Assembly: GCA_947502635.1 (NCBI GenBank)
Contig: CANNAN010000001.1
Location: 310,001 to 374,000 of the forward strand
Direction of reading: 5' to 3'
DNA: 64,000 nt
Source of the DNA: an uncultured Flavobacteriaceae bacterium
Lineage (GTDB): Bacteria; Bacteroidota; Bacteroidia; Flavobacteriales; Flavobacteriaceae
Shown here: in pieces, positions 1 to 8,826 of the stretch
Layout of the letters: each line of letters opens with the position of its first letter
Numbering within the stretch: position 1 is the first letter of the stretch
Position numbers and translations under genes: made by a program
The notes under the pieces: model-generated
What the model was told of the DNA's origin: nothing
The model's database searches: none
The model's input: the letters and a program-made list of their open reading frames with translations, nothing else

Positions 1-930
1 CCAATCTGGATAGATCTCAGAAGAAATAAAAGTCATACCATTTGGAGCAATAGAAGGTACCCAATAAAACAAAGGTTGTTCCATGCCTTCTTTTTCTGTG
101 ATATCGGTAAATGTTGTACCATCATAATTAATGCCATACGAAATAACTGGCCAGCCAAAGTTTTTCCCTTTTTGTATGATATTAATTTCGTCACCACCTT
201 GTGGGCCGTGTTCATTAATCCAAATGGCTCCCGTTTGCGGGTTTTTTATCATGCCTTGCGGATTTCTATGTCCATAACTATAAATAGCCGTCTTTGCATT
301 TTCGGTATTTATAAAAGGGTTGTCTTCAGGGATGCTTCCATCGTCATTTAATCTGTATATTTTACCACAATCTCTAGTGATATCTTGAGGGTTTACATCT
401 CTTTTACCTCGATCTCCTATAGAAAAATACAAATAGCCTTCATTATCAAACTCAATACGAGAGCCCCAATGTTGACCACTTTTAGTATTTGGACCAGCTT
501 TATAGAGTAATTGTTTTTCAACCAAAGTATTGTTGCTTAATTTTGCTCTTAAAATGGCTGTATTACCACCGTCTCCTTCTCCTTCAGACGATGCATATGA
601 TATGTAAATCCATCCGTTGTTTTCATAATTAGGGTGCAACTCTAAATCCATTAAACCTCCTTGACCACGAAGGTATATTTCTGGCACCCCTTCAATATTT
701 GTTTTTACACCGTTTTTAAAATGAATAATTTCACCCGTTTTTTCGGTAATAAGCATGCTGCCATCAGGTAAAAGAACCATACTCCACGGAATATTTAAAT
801 CTGAAACAATGACCTCAGTTGTATAATTAATGGTAACAGGAGTCTCTGCTTTTATTTCAGATTCTATTTGCTGAGCGCACGACATAAATGAAATAAGGGG
901 TATTGATAAAAGTGAAAAAATAGTTTTCAT
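1..930 (-). CDS. PQQ-dependent sugar dehydrogenase lipoprotein (C-terminus off the window)
   Basis: The reverse strand is open from an ATG at 930 to the window edge, giving 310 codons without a stop. The protein starts with a lipoprotein signal (MKTIFSLLSIPLISFMSC, lipid Cys18). It then shows glucose/sorbosone dehydrogenase motifs: LNIPWSMVLLPDG near residue 42, GQGGLMDLELHP near 88, and YSYGHRNPQGM and NEHGPQGGDEIN near 220-245. Soluble PQQ aldose dehydrogenases of this family (E. coli YliI type) oxidise sugars in the periplasm using PQQ and calcium. The start lies 22 bp after the TonB receptor that ends at 953, so the two are probably co-transcribed. Family call is firm; the substrate is unknown. 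The last part of the beta-propeller is missing only because the window ends. Confidence 0.88.
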   Translation of the reverse strand, partial: MKTIFSLLSIPLISFMSCAQQIESEIKAETPVTINYTTEVIVSDLNIPWSMVLLPDGSMLITEKTGEIIHFKNGVKTNIEGVPEIYLRGQGGLMDLELHPNYENNGWIYISYASSEGEGDGGNTAILRAKLSNNTLVEKQLLYKAGPNTKSGQHWGSRIEFDNEGYLYFSIGDRGKRDVNPQDITRDCGKIYRLNDDGSIPEDNPFINTENAKTAIYSYGHRNPQGMIKNPQTGAIWINEHGPQGGDEINIIQKGKNFGWPVISYGINYDGTTFTDITEKEGMEQPLFYWVPSIAPNGMTFISSEIYPDW

Positions 931-952
931 AATTTTTTGTTTAAAAGTGTTT

Positions 953-3253
953 TTAAAACATATAATTTACTTGCACTCCTGTATAATAATTTACAGGATT
1001 TCCAGGATAATAATACCTTGGTGCATTACCATTAAAACCAGATGCATTTATCAGAATTTGAGATGCATAAGTTTTATCAAAGATATTATTTATACCTAAG
1101 AAAATATTGAAGTTTAGTTTTTTATTGAGAGGTATTTTATATCCAAGCTTAAAATTTGTTAAGTTATAACTGTCTGAGTATAGGCTATTACTATCTGTAA
1201 TTGGCATGTCGCCTACATATTGGAGATTAATATTTCCGTAAATTCCAAAAGATGACTCGATATCGATTCCAGCATTAAAAACACTTGAAGGGACTCCTGT
1301 TAAATCATTACCCGAAAAATTAGTATCACCATCAATAAATTCTTTAAATTTAAAATTGTTGAGCGTGTAGTTTACAAAAGAGTTAATAGATAGCGCTTCT
1401 TTGCGTAACCATTGATAATTTAATGATAATTCTAATCCGTCATGTTGAGTACTTCCAGCATTTATCCCTATAAATTCGTCTTGCGCAGTTCTACGAGATA
1501 CTAAAAGGTTTTTAATTGCTAAACGATAAATTGCCAAGTTTAATTGTAAACGATTGTTTATTAAAGTACCTCGGGTGCCAATTTCAAAATTCCACCCTGT
1601 TTCTGGTTTAAGATTGGTATTTATTTGTCCATCTGGTAACAATGTCTCATTTAATGTAATAGGAGAGAAGCCGTGACTAATATTTGAATAGACAGTCATA
1701 TCCTTGGAAAGTAGATGAGACACGCCAAATTTTGGGGATACAATATTCTTAAATTTGAAATTACCAGATTGATCTGGATTATTTTCTGAAATAGGAAACC
1801 TATCTTTTAAATGATATGATGTTTGATTTAAATTTAAACCTATAGAAAGTGTCGTTTTTTCCGAAAGTTCATAGTTAGTCTCAATAAACGCGTTGTAGTA
1901 GCTTCTTTTTTCTTTGAAATTTGATAACTGATTACCTTCAACACTTCCAGTACCATTAGGGAAATCTCTGTATAAGTTCTCAAACGTTCCAGATTTATAT
2001 GTGTCTCTAAAAAGTTCACCTCCTAGTGTCCAATGAAGTATTTTATTGAAAAACTTAGAGTTGCCTAAAATTCGACTTCTAATACCTAAGGCTAAAGTAT
2101 TTTCTTTTAAAACATTAAAAGGTCTGGGCTCGTAAGCATCGTGAAAAGAAGTAAAAAGGCTGGTTACTTGTTTAATATGCTCGTTATATCGATGATTCCA
2201 GGATAGCCCAAAAATACCTCGTTTAGAATCTTCAAAACCTTGAGATTGTTTCCATGTAAATGCAGCAGATTTAGGACTGTTTAGATACGTTTCTTCATTA
2301 ATAGAACTAGGAATAAATGCTTTTAAATCAATATAACTAGCTAAAAAAGACAGTTCATTTTTTTCATTTAAATAATGATTTGAGTTTATGGTAAAAGTTT
2401 GCCTGGTGTATCTGTTATTTTCGCGATATCCATCACTATGAGTATTACTATATACAGCTCTGAAACCATTGGTTTTAGAGCCATGGTTTAAATTTATTGT
2501 ACCCTTTGATAATCCAAAGGAGCCCACTGTGATTCCACTATTTATAGAAGATTGATTAAAATAAGCGTTTTTAGGTGTTAAATGGATAGTACCTCCAAGA
2601 CCAGCACCATAAATGCTGGAAGCTGCGCCTTTTATAATTTCGAAACGCGAAATAGTATTTAATTCAAAATCTTCAATAGTAGTTTCTCCACTACCAGTTG
2701 TTAATGGAATATCTTTAAAGTATGCTCTAATTTTTGAGGTTCCGAATAAGTTTCTGGAGCCAATGCCTCTAATTGTAATTCGGTTAGTGTTTAGAGCACC
2801 ACTCTGCATAAATACCCCAGGCGTTCTGTTTAAAACGGGTGCTATGTTAATATCATTACCAAGTTCAATAGCTTTTAAAGGAATAATACTTATTGATGTT
2901 GTTGCTCTTTTTAGTTTTTTGGGGATATGGTTTGAATTAATAATAACTTCATTTAATTCAGACGGATTCATAATTAGTTGAATAATATGATAAGAGCCAT
3001 CTTTTAATTCGAGAATTTTTTCTAGGTAACCTTCTTTTTTAAATGAATAGGTGTTAATTTCAGAAACTTCAAAGGTTCCATTTAAGTTGGAGAGGACAGA
3101 AGTCTGAGTGTCGAGGTTTGTTATTTGTACGTTAGATAGTATGATTCCATTATCTCTATCAATAATTTTTCCTTTAATTTTTGATTGTCCAAAGGCATTA
3201 AAAATGAACCCGACACTAAGTAAAATAACAATTCTTTTTTTTATAAAAAGCAC
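953..3253 (-). CDS. TonB-dependent outer-membrane receptor, candidate PQQ importer
   Basis: This 766-residue protein has a signal peptide ending near FNAFGQ (residues 1-23). A carboxypeptidase-regulatory-like beta-sandwich follows (about 24-105), then a TonB plug (about 115-225) with IRGIGSRNLFG and IKGAASSIYGAGLGGTIHL, and a 22-strand barrel ending in aromatic F. The only start giving a signal peptide is GTG at 3253. The plug motif IRG-x-GSR followed by the YG-x(3)-GG stretch resembles, from memory, E. coli YncD/PqqU, the PQQ receptor. The next gene downstream is a PQQ-dependent dehydrogenase 22 bp away, which fits PQQ uptake. The family is certain; the ligand is inferred. Confidence 0.9.
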   Translation of the reverse strand: MLFIKKRIVILLSVGFIFNAFGQSKIKGKIIDRDNGIILSNVQITNLDTQTSVLSNLNGTFEVSEINTYSFKKEGYLEKILELKDGSYHIIQLIMNPSELNEVIINSNHIPKKLKRATTSISIIPLKAIELGNDINIAPVLNRTPGVFMQSGALNTNRITIRGIGSRNLFGTSKIRAYFKDIPLTTGSGETTIEDFELNTISRFEIIKGAASSIYGAGLGGTIHLTPKNAYFNQSSINSGITVGSFGLSKGTINLNHGSKTNGFRAVYSNTHSDGYRENNRYTRQTFTINSNHYLNEKNELSFLASYIDLKAFIPSSINEETYLNSPKSAAFTWKQSQGFEDSKRGIFGLSWNHRYNEHIKQVTSLFTSFHDAYEPRPFNVLKENTLALGIRSRILGNSKFFNKILHWTLGGELFRDTYKSGTFENLYRDFPNGTGSVEGNQLSNFKEKRSYYNAFIETNYELSEKTTLSIGLNLNQTSYHLKDRFPISENNPDQSGNFKFKNIVSPKFGVSHLLSKDMTVYSNISHGFSPITLNETLLPDGQINTNLKPETGWNFEIGTRGTLINNRLQLNLAIYRLAIKNLLVSRRTAQDEFIGINAGSTQHDGLELSLNYQWLRKEALSINSFVNYTLNNFKFKEFIDGDTNFSGNDLTGVPSSVFNAGIDIESSFGIYGNINLQYVGDMPITDSNSLYSDSYNLTNFKLGYKIPLNKKLNFNIFLGINNIFDKTYASQILINASGFNGNAPRYYYPGNPVNYYTGVQVNYMF

Positions 3254-3368
3254 AAGAAGGTGGTATATATTTAAGTATGCTAAAGTATTGTTTTTTTGAG
3301 AATGTATTTTTATTATTTCTAGGGATAAATATTTTTAATATAAAAAATGGTGAAATGAATAAAAAGAC

Positions 3369-3376
3369 TATATTTG
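3369..3376 (+). promoter_or_regulatory. -7 promoter box for tRNA-Pro
   Basis: The sequence TATATTTG matches the Bacteroidota -7 consensus TAnnTTTG exactly and sits 23 bp before the tRNA. No clear -33 element was seen. Confidence 0.5.
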
Positions 3377-3399
3377 CAATCCTAAAATGATAACCAATT

Positions 3400-3474
3400 C
3401 GGGGTGTAGCGTAGCCCGGTTATCGCGCCGCGTTTGGGACGCGGAGGTCGCAGGTTCGAATCCTGCCACCCCGA
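3400..3474 (+). tRNA. tRNA-Pro (anticodon TGG)
   Basis: A full cloverleaf can be folded. The acceptor stem pairs CGGGGTG (3400-3406) with CACCCCG (3467-3473), followed by discriminator A. The anticodon stem CCGCG/CGCGG encloses the loop TTTGGGA with TGG at 3435-3437, and the T arm GCAGG-TTCGAAT-CCTGC is canonical. CCA is not encoded. The gene has its own promoter box and is followed by a hairpin terminator. Confidence 0.97.
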
Positions 3475-3536
3475 CGAACCTAGAAATAGGTTGTAACAAA
3501 ACACTGTTAATCGTATGATTATCAGTGTTTTTTTTT
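3472..3536 (+). repeat. Imperfect direct repeat, copy 1 (tRNA 3' flank)
   Basis: This segment aligns with 8368-8437 on the same strand. Shared blocks include CGAC, AACCTA, AAATAG and a 14-bp identical core TTAATCGTATGATT (3507-3520 and 8403-8416), followed by a T-rich tail. The two copies bracket the TonB/DUF4249/lipoprotein block. Confidence 0.6.
3498..3536 (+). terminator. Rho-independent terminator after tRNA-Pro
   Basis: AACACTG and CAGTGTT form the stem around an A/T-rich loop, followed by a run of T residues to 3536. Confidence 0.7.
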
Positions 3537-3894
3537 ATGATATCAAATGAAACTATATGAAACAGAACAAAATCATAAGTTTATTAAAAAAAGAATAATG
3601 ATGGATCAAGCTCAATTGTTGTGTGTCAACCAAAAATTCCAGTTAATCTAAAAGGGAAGAATTATACATTTCTGATACCTCTAAACTGTGCTCATCTCGA
3701 AGCGTTAAAAGATGATTTTAACAAAAGAATATAAAATAGTACATAAATTAACAACAAATACTAATTATGTCATGCAGTTAAGAGGGAGATTATTAATAAG
3801 TATAAAAACGATTGTTTTGAAATTATTTAAGTCTGCAACACAAATACCTGTAACCTTTTATTTTTTTCTAAAAAAAAGTTTAGTTTAATCTAAA
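3537..3894. other. Intergenic region with a possible coding remnant
   Basis: No complete gene is seen. A short open frame on the plus strand at about 3588-3734 reads like a protein tail (key stretch VCQPKIPVNLKGKNYTFLIP) but has no convincing start codon. It may be the end of a decayed gene. The remainder is AT-rich and should hold the promoter of the gene starting at 3895. Confidence 0.4.
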
Positions 3895-6165
3895 ATGAGC
3901 CACCCAAAATATTTATTATACTTTTTAGTTATCTTCACTTTTTTTGTGAAAATTTCAGCTCAGAATTCAATTTCTTCGAAAATACTTGATTTCGACACAA
4001 ACATGGCTGTTCAAGACGTTTCTGTATTAGTTAAAGGGACCAAAAAAGGAACTTATACAAATCAAAATGGTGTATTTTATTTAGATGATATTGATAATAA
4101 CTCTATAATAATTTTATCTAAAATTGGATATAATTCTTTAAGCATACCTATATATGATATAGGCAATATTATTTATCTAGAGCCCGAAATTAGTTTGCTT
4201 AAAGAAGTAACAATAAGAACTTTCTCTAGCAGTCAATTAAAAAAGGTCGTTCCAGATCAAATTCACTTTTCTCAAAAAGATATAGAACGTCTTCCTTTTA
4301 TTTTAGGAGAAAAGGATGTCATTAAATTAATTCAATATACGCCAGGTGTTCAACAAGCAACCGAAGGTCAATCTGGGTTATTGGTAAGAGGAGGTAACGG
4401 AAGCATGAATTTAACGTTGTTAGATGATATGTATTTGCATAATACAGCACACTTAGGAGGCTTGTTTTCTGCTATAAATTCTGATTTTGTCCATTCTTTA
4501 AAATTCTCTAAAGCTGGTTTTGATGCTAGTTTTGGAGGGCGATTATCTTCTGTAACAGATATAAAAACCTTAAAGGCAGCAGATAGTACTTACTTTAATG
4601 GAAGCTTAGGCCTACTGTCAACAAAATTGACAGGTAATATAAAAGTTAACAATAAGAATAGTTTATTAATATCGGGAAGGCGAACGTACTTAGAAATTTT
4701 TAAGCCTTTTATTGGAAATGACAATTCTGTACTAGGTAAGAATAGTAACTATTATTTATATGATTTTTACACAAAGCACAGTTTGCTATTATCAAAAAAA
4801 GGTAAAATAGAAACTAAACTTTATTTAACAAGAGATAATTTTATAGACAAAACTAAAGGAAGAAATAGAAAATTAAATTGGGGTAATTTTTTATTAGGTA
4901 CGACTTATAGTCATCAATTTTCTAGTAGTTTAAGTTCTAAAACAACAATTAGCAATAGTTTTTACGAATTTTCTTTAAGTAGTGATGATTTTATTTATGA
5001 TTACAATGTTAATAGTACGTTTAATGTTTTTAGCTTAAATCATGAATTTTTATGGAATAAGCCTAACTTTCTATTTAAAGTAGGAGCGAGTTATAACAAA
5101 AACAAAATACTTCCTAAGGATGTTCAAGCAAGTGTTGATGAATCACCTATTGAAATTTTAAATCAAGAAACTTTTAAATATGATGATATTAATATTTTTG
5201 GAGATTTAGAGTTTTCAATTTCTGAAAAATTAAAGGTTAAATCTGGATTAAGATTTTCAGCCTATTTAACTCAGCCGAATGGATTGGTTGATCGTGATAA
5301 AAAATATAATTTAGAGCCTAGATTAAGTATTCGGTATAAATTTTCAGATAATCAAGCTTATAAATTTAGTTATCAAAGACTAAATCAGTTTATACATCAA
5401 GCTTCTATTAGTTCATTTAGTTTGCCTGCAGATTTTTTTTTAATAAGTACTAAAGGCATAAAACCTCAAGTAGTGAATCAATTAAGCTTAGGCTATATTT
5501 ATGAGGAAAACGGATTACAATTTAATAGTGCGCTATTTTTTAAAAACGTTTCTAATTATACTGAATTTACCAATGGATCTATTAATAATTTATTTTCGAA
5601 CAATATTTATGAAGATATAGTTGTGGGGCAATTCAATTCTTATGGGTTAGAATTAAGTGTTAATAGAAAGATAGATAAACTTACTTTACAAGGAGCGCTC
5701 ACACTATCAAAAACTATTGCCAAATTTGATGACATAAATCAAGGAAATTATTTCTCAACTAGTTTCGACAGACCCATAAATTTTAACACTATTGTAAATT
5801 ACAAATTAAACAATAGGATAGAATTAGGAGCCATATTTCTGTTTACTAGTGGTCAAAATTATACTAAACCTAAAGATATAAGAATTATAAATGAACGCCC
5901 TATAATTAATTTTGAATCTAAAAACGCTTCTCGTTTCCCTAATTATCACCGTTTAGATTTATCTTGTACTTACTCTTTTAAAAGGAAAGGGAAATGGAAT
6001 TCAAAACTAAATTTAACGTTGTATAATACTTACAATAATAAAAACCCATTTCAAATTTATTTCTCTACAGCTGGAGATACAGATGATTCCTTTGTTGAGA
6101 TTATTGAAAACAGAGATAACCTCTTTCCTTTTTTACCAACATTAAACTGGTTATTTTCTTTTTAA
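3895..6165 (+). CDS. TonB-dependent receptor paired with a DUF4249 lipoprotein
   Basis: This 756-residue outer-membrane receptor has a signal peptide ending in KISAQ (residue 23). A carboxypeptidase-regulatory-like domain follows (about 25-105; VSVLVKGTKKGTYTNQNGVF), then a plug domain (about 120-225; TPGVQQATEGQSGLLVRGG and AGFDASFGGRLSSV), and a beta-barrel ending in an aromatic residue. A TonB receptor of this type directly upstream of a DUF4249 lipoprotein is a recurring Bacteroidota pair; the stop is only 12 bp before the next ATG. By analogy with SusC/SusD the lipoprotein may act as a lid or binding partner, but the ligand is unknown. Confidence 0.92.
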   Translation: MSHPKYLLYFLVIFTFFVKISAQNSISSKILDFDTNMAVQDVSVLVKGTKKGTYTNQNGVFYLDDIDNNSIIILSKIGYNSLSIPIYDIGNIIYLEPEISLLKEVTIRTFSSSQLKKVVPDQIHFSQKDIERLPFILGEKDVIKLIQYTPGVQQATEGQSGLLVRGGNGSMNLTLLDDMYLHNTAHLGGLFSAINSDFVHSLKFSKAGFDASFGGRLSSVTDIKTLKAADSTYFNGSLGLLSTKLTGNIKVNNKNSLLISGRRTYLEIFKPFIGNDNSVLGKNSNYYLYDFYTKHSLLLSKKGKIETKLYLTRDNFIDKTKGRNRKLNWGNFLLGTTYSHQFSSSLSSKTTISNSFYEFSLSSDDFIYDYNVNSTFNVFSLNHEFLWNKPNFLFKVGASYNKNKILPKDVQASVDESPIEILNQETFKYDDINIFGDLEFSISEKLKVKSGLRFSAYLTQPNGLVDRDKKYNLEPRLSIRYKFSDNQAYKFSYQRLNQFIHQASISSFSLPADFFLISTKGIKPQVVNQLSLGYIYEENGLQFNSALFFKNVSNYTEFTNGSINNLFSNNIYEDIVVGQFNSYGLELSVNRKIDKLTLQGALTLSKTIAKFDDINQGNYFSTSFDRPINFNTIVNYKLNNRIELGAIFLFTSGQNYTKPKDIRIINERPIINFESKNASRFPNYHRLDLSCTYSFKRKGKWNSKLNLTLYNTYNNKNPFQIYFSTAGDTDDSFVEIIENRDNLFPFLPTLNWLFSF

Positions 6166-6177
6166 ATTAAATTTATT

Positions 6178-7026
6178 ATGAATAAAATCCTTTTTTCATT
6201 AGTAGTATTAGTTATGTATGGTTGTGTAGATACTGATGCAGATATTTTATCTTCAGATCAACTTACTGTTGAGGGAGAGATTCAAGAAAATAAATTTGCT
6301 GAAATACGTTTAACCAATAGCTTGTTTTTTGAAGGTGTTATTGATTCCTTAGAGATTGCTAAATCAATTGAAACGAAAGCTCGAGTTGAAATTTCTAATG
6401 GAGAAACATCAGAAATATTAACTTTAAAAAGAGAAGATTCTAAGTTTCCTTTTCTATACTATAGAAGTAATATTATAAAAGGTGAATTAGGGAAAAATTA
6501 TGACTTATCAATTACCGTTAGAGGTAAAGAGTTTGTTTCAAGAACAGAACTTCCAGAAAAACCAGAAATATTGGATATTAATTTTTTAGAGTTTATTGAA
6601 GATGGTATATCTAATCCAAACTATAGAGATGTTAAATTAACTATTAATAATGATGTTTCGTCGATTAGATACTTTAAAATACTAATTAAAAATGAAAAAG
6701 AAGATAAGTTTGGTTTGGGTGGTCCTTTTATTTTTAATACAGAAAATATTTCTACCAATAAATTCCCTCTTATAGTTAGATACCTGAAATTTGACGAAGG
6801 AGAAAAAGAGAATCAGTTTAAAGTTAATGAAGTTATGGTGTTGCAGCTTGTAGCTATAACAAAAGAGCAATTTGACTTTTGGAAATCTGTTAAAGGAGAC
6901 GAATCTACTTTTATTGAAAACTCCTCTTTTACTAATGAAGTTGTTACTAATATTAGTAATGGAGCCTTTGGGTATTGGTCTGGAGAAAATGTTGAATCCA
7001 TCAAATTTAAGATTCTCGAAAAATAA
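6178..7026 (+). CDS. DUF4249-family lipoprotein
   Basis: This 282-residue protein has a lipoprotein signal (MNKILFSLVVLVMYGC, lipid Cys16). The beta-rich body fits the DUF4249 family: a SSDQLTVEGEI N-terminal strand, then a domain with regularly spaced beta segments and few Cys residues. It follows its TonB receptor by 12 bp and should be co-transcribed with it. It probably sits at the cell surface or on the inner leaflet of the outer membrane as the receptor's partner. Its molecular function is not known. A strong bidirectional hairpin lies right after the stop, closing the operon. Confidence 0.8.
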   Translation: MNKILFSLVVLVMYGCVDTDADILSSDQLTVEGEIQENKFAEIRLTNSLFFEGVIDSLEIAKSIETKARVEISNGETSEILTLKREDSKFPFLYYRSNIIKGELGKNYDLSITVRGKEFVSRTELPEKPEILDINFLEFIEDGISNPNYRDVKLTINNDVSSIRYFKILIKNEKEDKFGLGGPFIFNTENISTNKFPLIVRYLKFDEGEKENQFKVNEVMVLQLVAITKEQFDFWKSVKGDESTFIENSSFTNEVVTNISNGAFGYWSGENVESIKFKILEK

Positions 7027-7053
7027 AGGCCACCTTTATTTTAGGTAGCCTTT
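7025..7053. terminator. Bidirectional terminator between convergent genes
   Basis: AAAGGCCACC pairs with GGTAGCCTTT (one mismatch) around a 9-nt T/A loop. It lies between the stop of the DUF4249 gene and the stop of the leftward lipoprotein gene, and can serve both strands. Confidence 0.65.
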
Positions 7054-7079
7054 ATAGGTAATAATATTTTGTATGTATC

Positions 7080-8228
7080 TTAATCTATATCTTCAAAAAG
7101 ATTTTCATAAGCTTCAAAAACTGTATCAAACTTATTTTCTAATTCTATAAACGAACCTTCAATATAGGTGTCAAAATCGTTAGAAGTACCATCTTCAAAT
7201 AGAAATCTTAAATTAGCGATGTCTCCATCCTTATAAAATTGTGTTTTAGCGATAGATTTGTTATTGATACTCAACTCTCCCATAACATTACTATTTAATA
7301 AAGCAATTTGGTCATCTATAGAAAGTTCACTTTCAGAATCAAAGTTATCATCAGTAGCTGTTATAGATAACTTGGCATCTAAAAATTGAAATGATATCGT
7401 TAGATCATCAACGATGTCTTCTATGTCAGCATCTTCATTGTTGAAGTTTCCATTTGAGGAAAAATTATAGCCAGTAATAACAGTATCTCCAATTTTAAAT
7501 TCAAAAGATTGGGTAATTGATGTGTTATTATTATTAGAATAAGATGTTGAAAATACAAATGCACCAATAGTAGTCGTGTTATTAATACTCGATGGAATTA
7601 ATTGACCATCTTGAAAAGATGCAGTAAAATCTTGAGCAAATACAGTGGTTGTATTGATTTTTAGATTTGCTTTAATCAAAGTAGGTACTTCATTCTCATC
7701 GTTTCCAATAGTTGCACTGCTAAAGTCTGTAAAACTAAATACAGCAACTTTGTCATTGTAAGTTATATTATAAATAATATCGTCGCTCTCACCAGTTTTG
7801 TCAAATTCTTCATTGGTTGCATTCCATTGATATATTCCTTTTTCGTCATTAAAATCGTCATCAAGAGTGTTTTTTGCTATGATGGCTGCCGATTGCTTTG
7901 CATTAAATAAAATAATATCGGCATTTTCAGTTTTCATTGAAGATGCATTATTTATAGTATTAAGTGCTATTTCTTTAAATCCAGATGATTTAGTAGTTGT
8001 CGAACTATTTAAGTATTCAGCTAACTCAATGATTTCGTTTAATGAGTCATCATTTTTAAAGTCCTCTATATTTTTTAATAGTTCAAGACTGTTATCTTCT
8101 AATTGTTTTTTGCCTTCTTCTACAGTTAGTGAACCTGTTATTTCAGATGATACATTATCATCATTTTTACATGAGATATTTGAAGCTAATATTAAACTTA
8201 ATAAAGCTAAGCTAAATTTTTTTTTCAT
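7080..8228 (-). CDS. Lipoprotein of unknown function
   Basis: I chose the ATG at 8228, because it gives a clean SPII signal (MKKKFSLALLSLILASNISC, lipid Cys20). The longer reading from 8258 only adds MLLQIKKKSA. The mature protein (about 360 residues) starts with an acidic linker (KNDDNVSSE) and is rich in Asp, Asn, Ser and Thr with alternating beta-strand patterns (for example ITYNDKVAVFSFTDFSSATIG). No known domain is recognised. It converges on the DUF4249 gene and seems monocistronic. Surface exposure is likely but not demonstrable from sequence. Confidence 0.75.
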   Translation of the reverse strand: MKKKFSLALLSLILASNISCKNDDNVSSEITGSLTVEEGKKQLEDNSLELLKNIEDFKNDDSLNEIIELAEYLNSSTTTKSSGFKEIALNTINNASSMKTENADIILFNAKQSAAIIAKNTLDDDFNDEKGIYQWNATNEEFDKTGESDDIIYNITYNDKVAVFSFTDFSSATIGNDENEVPTLIKANLKINTTTVFAQDFTASFQDGQLIPSSINNTTTIGAFVFSTSYSNNNNTSITQSFEFKIGDTVITGYNFSSNGNFNNEDADIEDIVDDLTISFQFLDAKLSITATDDNFDSESELSIDDQIALLNSNVMGELSINNKSIAKTQFYKDGDIANLRFLFEDGTSNDFDTYIEGSFIELENKFDTVFEAYENLFEDID

Positions 8229-8255
8229 TGCTGATTTTTTTTTAATTTGTAAGAG

Positions 8256-8263
8256 CAAATATA
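8256..8263 (-). promoter_or_regulatory. Possible -7 promoter box for the lipoprotein gene
   Basis: The reverse strand reads TATATTTG, an exact match to TAnnTTTG, about 28 bp upstream of the ATG at 8228. No convincing -33 box was seen. Confidence 0.4.
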
Positions 8264-8367
8264 CATTTTAACCTCAGAAATGGTTTAAAATTTTTAAGAA
8301 AAGCGATAAAGTTCGAGATATTTATGTATTATTCTAGATTAACTGTATAAAAAAGAAACAGAGGTCT

Positions 8368-8437
8368 CGACAACCTAATAAATAGTTCACAGTAAAGCAC
8401 TATTAATCGTATGATTTTTAGTATTTTTTGTTTTTAC
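8368..8437 (+). repeat. Imperfect direct repeat, copy 2
   Basis: This is the degenerate copy of the tRNA-Pro 3' flank at 3472-3536, with the 14-bp identical core TTAATCGTATGATT at 8403-8416. The terminator stem is decayed here, so it is unlikely to function. Confidence 0.55.
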
Positions 8438-8826
8438 ACATTTTATTTGATTACAAATAAAACCATTAAAAAGGAGTGCAATCAGGTGCGGAATGTTTCA
8501 CTGAAAAAGCATTAACTTTATTATATTAGAAGATGGAGAATAAATGAAAAAAGTTTTAGCCTTATTATTAAGTAACAATGGTACTATCCTATTAATTAAA
8601 ATAGGAAAGAACCGAAAATCGAGAGGCCAAGAAAGGAACAAACTATACAGGTTCAAGTTGATTCTCTGAAAATCTACAATCATGTTTTAAATGACTTGAT
8701 TGAAAACTACCTTTATCATGCATATTTAGGTAGGGATGCACAGCATTTGTTTGTCGATTATCTAATTTTATCATTGATTTTATTGTTTGAATTAGCTAAA
8801 ATTGTCTGTTTTAGTGATTATTTTTT
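8438..8826. other. Intergenic region with a decayed open frame
   Basis: No intact gene is seen. On the plus strand, 8600-8790 is open in one frame and reads like a natural protein (key stretches KIERPRKEQTIQVQVDSL and YLYHAYLGRDAQHL) but lacks an ATG and runs into the end of cobN. It is probably the remnant of a lost gene, which fits the repeat copy just upstream. Confidence 0.35.

Noticed and set aside
953-3253. TonB receptor considered as the BtuB partner of the B12 cluster
   Set aside because: No cobalamin riboswitch lies upstream, it is 5.6 kb away and in another unit, and the adjacent gene is a PQQ dehydrogenase.
8544-8672. Short plus-strand open frame starting MKKVLALLLSNNGTIL
   Set aside because: It is 42 codons, overlaps an open frame in another phase that reads more like protein, and has no recognisable family.
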